Source: a virus
Reading direction: 5' to 3' (one strand)
DNA length: 64,000 nt
IMG/VR virus record: IMGVR_UViG_3300042564_005700
Coordinates: 22,797-86,796 of that record
Shown: one piece after another, positions 62,376 through 64,000 of the stretch
Layout: every line of letters begins with the position of its first letter
Numbering within the stretch: the stretch's first letter is position 1
Notes under the pieces: model-generated
Seen by the model: the letters and a program-made list of their open reading frames with translations, nothing else
What the model was told of the DNA's origin: nothing
Databases searched by the model: none
Position numbers and translations under genes: made by a program

Positions 62376-64000
62376 TTATATAATTCTTATACCTGTTTTA
62401 ATATCCCAAGTATATGCAGTTACTATAGCATTTAAACTAATAACACTACCTGAATTGGTAACAGAAAAGTCTATATCATTCGTATCAAGTCCTAAATCTG
62501 TAGTAGATGTGTCAGTATATTGAACTAAAGTACTATCAAATATAGCCATAACTGTACCCATTCTACTTCTAGTTCCAGCATCTCCGAAAACATAATAGTC
62601 AAAATAAACTCCTCGTCCTAAAGTGTTACTAAATGTAGCCACAACTGATGTACTTGAAACACCTAAAGATAGTGTTGTATTTAATAAAATACTACCATCG
62701 ATTGTTAATAAATAACCATCGAAAGTAAGATTTGTTTGAGCAATTGCTTGGTCTGTTGATGAACCAGTTGCTGCTAAGATTCTATAATCAGCTGGGTTTA
62801 TTATGGCATTAAATCCTGTTCCAGATGTACCATCTGTACCATTTACTCCAGAAATACCACTTGTACCATCAGTACCACTTGTTCCATCAGTACCAGAAGT
62901 TCCGTCAGTTCCAGACACACCAGAAGTTCCGTCAGTTCCACTTGTACCATCAGTACCACTTGTTCCATCAGTACCGGAAGTACCATCAGTCCCAGAAGTA
63001 CCATCGGTTCCAGAAATACCAGAAGTTCCATCAGTACCACTTGTTCCATCAGTACCGGAAGTACCATCAGTCCCAGAAGTACCATCGGTTCCAGAAATAC
63101 CAGAAGTTCCGTCAGTACCACTTGTACCATCGGTTCCACTTGTACCATCAGTTCCAGAAGTGCCAGAAGTGCCATCGGTTCCACTTGTTCCGTCAGTTCC
63201 ACTTGTTCCAGAAGTGCCATCGGTTCCACTTGTACCATCGGTTCCACTTGTACCATCGGTTCCACTTGTACCATCGGTTCCACTTGTACCAGAAGTTCCG
63301 TCAGTACCACTTGTACCATCGGTTCCACTTGTACCATCAGTTCCAGAAGTGCCAGAAGTGCCATCGGTTCCACTTGTACCATCAGTTCCAGAAGTGCCAG
63401 AAGTGCCATCGGTTCCACTTGTTCCGTCAGTTCCACTTGTACCAGAAGTGCCATCAGTTCCACTTGTTCCGTCAGTTCCACTTGTTCCATCAGTTCCACT
63501 TGTTCCATCAGTACCAGAAGTGCCAGAAGTGCCATCAGTTCCACTTGTTCCGTCAGTTCCACTTGTTCCGTCAGTTCCACTTGTTCCGTCGGTTCCACTT
63601 GTACCATCGGTTCCACTTGTACCAGAAGTTCCGTCAGTACCACTTGTACCATCGGTTCCACTTGTACCATCAGTACCACTTGTTCCACTTGTTCCGTCAG
63701 TACCACTTGTACCATCAGTTCCAGAAGTGCCATCAGTTCCACTTGTTCCGTCAGTACCACTTGTACCATCAGTTCCAGAAGTGCCATCAGTTCCACTTGT
63801 TCCGTCAGTTCCACTTGTTCCATCAGTTCCACTTGTACCATCGGTTCCACTTGTACCAGAAGTTCCGTCAGTACCACTTGTACCATCGGTTCCACTTGTA
63901 CCAGAAGTTCCGTCAGTACCACTTGTACCATCGGTTCCACTTGTACCATCAGTACCACTTGTTCCACTTGTTCCGTCAGTACCACTTGTACCATCAGTTC
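62376..64000 (-). CDS. Collagen-like tail fibre protein, runs off the right edge
   Basis: The open frame is continuous from the edge (about 540 codons visible); the true start is beyond 64000. A GTG at 62918 is only internal. The first 385 visible residues are Gly-Thr-Asp-Gly-Thr-Ser repeats with occasional GTS-GTS or GIS-GVN units, then a beta-rich C-terminal domain from GFNAIINPADYRIL to the end WDIKTGIRII. Such Gly-x-y stalks occur in phage fibres, usually as trimers. The fixed six-residue period and absence of proline are notable. Likely a fibre that partners the large fibre downstream. Confidence 0.8.
   Translation of the reverse strand, partial: TDGTSGTDGTSGTSGTDGTSGTDGTSGTDGTSGTSGTDGTSGTDGTSGTSGTDGTSGTDGTSGTDGTSGTDGTSGTDGTSGTDGTSGTDGTSGTDGTSGTDGTSGTSGTDGTSGTDGTSGTDGTSGTSGTDGTSGTDGTSGTDGTSGTDGTSGTDGTSGTSGTDGTSGTDGTSGTDGTSGTDGTSGTSGTDGTSGTDGTSGTSGTDGTSGTDGTSGTSGTDGTSGTDGTSGTDGTSGTSGTDGTSGTDGTSGTDGTSGTDGTSGTSGTDGTSGTDGTSGTSGTDGTSGTDGTSGTDGTSGISGTDGTSGTDGTSGTDGTSGTDGTSGISGTDGTSGTDGTSGTDGTSGTDGTSGTDGTSGVSGTDGTSGTDGTSGTDGTSGISGVNGTDGTSGTGFNAIINPADYRILAATGSSTDQAIAQTNLTFDGYLLTIDGSILLNTTLSLGVSSTSVVATFSNTLGRGVYFDYYVFGDAGTRSRMGTVMAIFDSTLVQYTDTSTTDLGLDTNDIDFSVTNSGSVISLNAIVTAYTWDIKTGIRII
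62843..64000 (-). repeat. 18-bp GTDGTS tandem repeats
   Basis: Repeats of 18 bases with synonymous variation (CCATCAGTTCCACTTGTA-type units on the plus strand) fill this span to the window edge, giving spurious open frames in other phases. Confidence 0.9.

Noticed and set aside
62843-63994. An open frame reading VQVELTEQVEL-like repeats
   Set aside because: It is another phase of the GTDGTS repeats; the Gly-x-y frame is continuous with a folded C-terminal domain and is the real one.

Overview
The window is part of a large, AT-rich, T4-like myovirus genome. The bacterial host is most likely a member of the Bacteroidota. This rests on recognisable T4-type genes: the prohead protease, portal, large terminase, sheath, tube, gp25 wedge, gp4, gp44 clamp loader, gp47 nuclease, gp55 late sigma factor and the start of the major capsid gene. 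The host is inferred from a ClpS of Bacteroidota type, two promoter-like sites matching TAnnTTTG, and a signal peptide ending SVSA/Q. No rRNA, tRNA or CRISPR array was seen. All assignments come from reading motifs by eye; no database search was possible.

Layout. Positions 1-8.8 kb hold the head module on the minus strand (major capsid N-terminus, a fused protease-scaffold, portal), interrupted by a plus-strand block (zinc-ribbon protein, RNase R, two small proteins). From 8.8 to 22.4 kb come gp4, a glutamine synthetase, gp55, a gp15-like protein, gp44, gp25, a nicotinamidase-like protein, a spanin-like pair, a HAD phosphatase, ClpS and the terminase. From 22.4 to 28.4 kb are small hypothetical proteins and a large putative virion protein. 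From 28.4 to 36 kb are a very long sheath, a gp26-like protein, the tube and gp47. From 36 to 38.3 kb is a minus-strand cluster of small proteins, several with capsid-targeting-like starts, including an ADP-ribosyltransferase-like and a Cys-cluster protein. From 38.4 to 50.5 kb are a 2,052-residue baseplate or fibre protein and a 1,355-residue probable tape measure. From 51.3 to 54.6 kb is an APS kinase / DUF2061 / sulfotransferase operon next to a glycosyltransferase. From 54.6 kb to the end are fibre genes with a huge nonapeptide-repeat protein and a collagen-like protein that runs off the window.

How the genes fit together. The head-assembly logic looks like T4. A prohead protease cuts at (L/I)xE, the scaffold carries an array of such sites, and about eleven otherwise unrelated proteins begin with a short basic-aromatic stretch ending in E. 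That start resembles the capsid targeting sequence of T4 internal proteins. If correct, this phage packages a diverse set of proteins, some of them enzymes, for delivery with its DNA. A recurring TTAATATATA motif upstream of structural genes is the likely late promoter read through gp55. Accessory metabolism is rich: glutamine synthetase, RNase R, ClpS, PAPS formation and sulfation, glycosylation and possibly NAD metabolism.
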